This document shows positions 37,649 to 39,173 of a stretch of DNA of 39,173 nt, piece after piece (position 1 is the stretch's first letter; every line of letters starts with the position of its first letter). The notes beneath the pieces are model-generated. The model was not told where the DNA came from. It was given only the letters and a program-made list of their open reading frames with translations, and did no database searches. The stretch is from the NCBI GenBank assembly GCA_947444255.1, contig CANEZU010000002.1:1-39173 (forward strand), written 5' to 3'. The position numbers and the translations under genes are program-made. This DNA comes from Flavobacteriaceae bacterium. Its GTDB lineage: Bacteria > Bacteroidota > Bacteroidia > Flavobacteriales > Flavobacteriaceae.

Positions 37649-38518
37649 TTAGGCAACGTTTTTTCCTTGGCTTTGTTCCCATAAAGCAAACCAATCTTGT
37701 AATTCTATTTCAACATCTTGGGCCTTCGTTAAATTAGCGATTCGGTTTTTATCAGTCGTTCCAAAAACAGGAAGAATTCCAGCGGGATGTTTCAAAATCC
37801 AGGCTAAAAGTAAAACATCAACAGATACATTATATTTTATCGAAAGTAGATCTGCTATTTTTTTGATACGAATGGATTGCTCATTATCCCCCGAAAACAG
37901 TGAACCTAAAGGATTCCATGCCATTGGAGTGATACGGTTAATTTGCATGTGATCTAATCTCCCATCAAGCATCGCTTCTAAATGACTCACTGAAAATTGA
38001 ATTTGATTGTAATTTACTTTGGTTTTCATCTCGATAAAATCGGTTTGTGTACAACTGAAATTAGAAACTCCAAAATCTAAAATTTTATCTTCTTTTTTCA
38101 ATTGAAAAATAGCTTCTGCTATTTCATCTGCTTGCATTAAAGGACTTGGACGGTGCAATAAAAGTAAGTCTAAATAATCTGTTTTTAGATTTTTTAACGA
38201 TTGTTCCGCAGATTTTATGATATACTCTTTTGAGTACTCATAATGTTTTATACTGTTTTTTCGGGATTCAGAAAGCAGTTGAATACCACATTTGGAAATA
38301 TGTTGAATTTTTTCCCGCTCGATTTTGCTTTTTGCAAAAGCGGTTCCAAAAGCAGCTTCGGTAGTATAATCTCCATAAATATCGGCATGATCAAAGCTGC
38401 TAATTTGATTATCGATACAGGAATTCATTAATTCAATCATTTGATTCTCATTCAGGTTTTTACCCCAAATTCCCCAGGTCATTGTGCCTGAAATTAGTCT
38501 AGAAAAAGGTGTTTTCAA
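37649..38518 (-). CDS. Aldo/keto reductase
   Basis: ISSFDHADIYGDYTTEAAFGTAF; LKNLKTDYLDLLLLHRP; DFGVSNFSCTQ; AWNPLGSLFSG. Confidence 0.94.
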   Translation of the reverse strand: MKTPFSRLISGTMTWGIWGKNLNENQMIELMNSCIDNQISSFDHADIYGDYTTEAAFGTAFAKSKIEREKIQHISKCGIQLLSESRKNSIKHYEYSKEYIIKSAEQSLKNLKTDYLDLLLLHRPSPLMQADEIAEAIFQLKKEDKILDFGVSNFSCTQTDFIEMKTKVNYNQIQFSVSHLEAMLDGRLDHMQINRITPMAWNPLGSLFSGDNEQSIRIKKIADLLSIKYNVSVDVLLLAWILKHPAGILPVFGTTDKNRIANLTKAQDVEIELQDWFALWEQSQGKNVA

Positions 38519-38688
38519 AGTGTTTTTTTTTAAGTTCTTAAAAATATGAAAATAGAATCATAAATCATCCTTAATTTTTAAACTTTCGAATAAGTTTTAA
38601 CCAATTTTTAACATCTTACTTGCAAAAAATAATTCAATTTGCATTGTTAAAATTTATGAACTTAATTTGCAGCAAATAAAACTAAGAA

Positions 38689-39173
38689 ATGGAAGAAAAT
38701 ACATCGACTCTAGACATTAGAGCCATTAATGAAAAAATTGAAAGAGAAAGTGCTTTTATCGATTTACTTACCATGGAAATGAATAAGGTAATCGTTGGAC
38801 AAAAGCATATGATTGAGCGATTGTTGATTGGACTTTTAGGTCAAGGCCACATTCTTTTGGAAGGTGTTCCGGGATTAGCAAAAACTCTAGCAATTAACAC
38901 CTTGTCACAAGCGGTTCAGGGATCCTTTAGTAGAATCCAATTTACTCCGGATTTATTGCCTGCAGATGTTGTTGGAACCATGATTTATAATATCAAACAA
39001 AATGAATTCTCAATCAAAAAAGGACCAATTTTCGCAAATTTTGTTCTAGCAGATGAGATCAATCGTGCACCAGCGAAGGTACAATCGGCCTTGCTTGAAG
39101 CGATGCAGGAAAAACAAGTAACTATTGGTGACACTACTTTTAAATTAGACCGTCCGTTTTTAGTATTGGCGAC
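38689..39173 (+). CDS. MoxR family AAA ATPase (partial, truncated by window end)
   Basis: VIVGQKHMIERLLIGLLGQGHILLEGVPGLAKTLAINTL...FTPDLLPADVVGTMIYN...ADEINRAPAKVQSALLEAMQEKQVTIG. Confidence 0.95.
   Translation, partial: MEENTSTLDIRAINEKIERESAFIDLLTMEMNKVIVGQKHMIERLLIGLLGQGHILLEGVPGLAKTLAINTLSQAVQGSFSRIQFTPDLLPADVVGTMIYNIKQNEFSIKKGPIFANFVLADEINRAPAKVQSALLEAMQEKQVTIGDTTFKLDRPFLVLA

Noticed and set aside
38605-38655. Inverted motifs (AAACTT/AAGTTT, TGCAAA/TTTGCA, TTTTAACA/TGTTAAAA) upstream of moxR
   Set aside because: Short, AT-rich and not clearly placed relative to a promoter box; insufficient support.

Overview
This window reads as an AT-rich Flavobacterium-type (Bacteroidetes) chromosome segment. 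Most of it is housekeeping: partial holB, pgk, a LysM lytic transglycosylase, OmpA and S41 proteins, rnpA, M1 and S8 peptidases, an MBL-fold hydrolase, hflX, a 3-HAO/ALDH pair, SDR, AKR and partial moxR. The centre (about 14.7-23.8 kb) is a SUF Fe-S cluster locus: iscA/sufA, sufB, sufC, sufD, sufS, sufE, DUF59, DUF2480. It is broken up by unrelated genes: a four-helix-bundle protein of the 23S-rRNA intervening-sequence family between sufB and sufC, an antisense serine hydrolase between sufD and sufS, and an exported unknown protein between sufS and sufE. A second accessory block (26.3-32.3 kb) has a TonB receptor without SusD, two exported accessory proteins and a divergent exported endonuclease/phosphatase. 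The most interesting non-coding signal is a set of intergenic hairpins whose arms are built from short-period units (7, 8 or 16 nt). They are concentrated at suf gene junctions. One of them flanks the four-helix-bundle ORF with six copies of a 16-nt unit, so ORF plus repeats look like a discrete insertion module. A separate REP-like element occurs twice (214-276 and 32961-33019), with an apparent compensatory base-pair change in its hairpin. All assignments are by eye; no database search was run.
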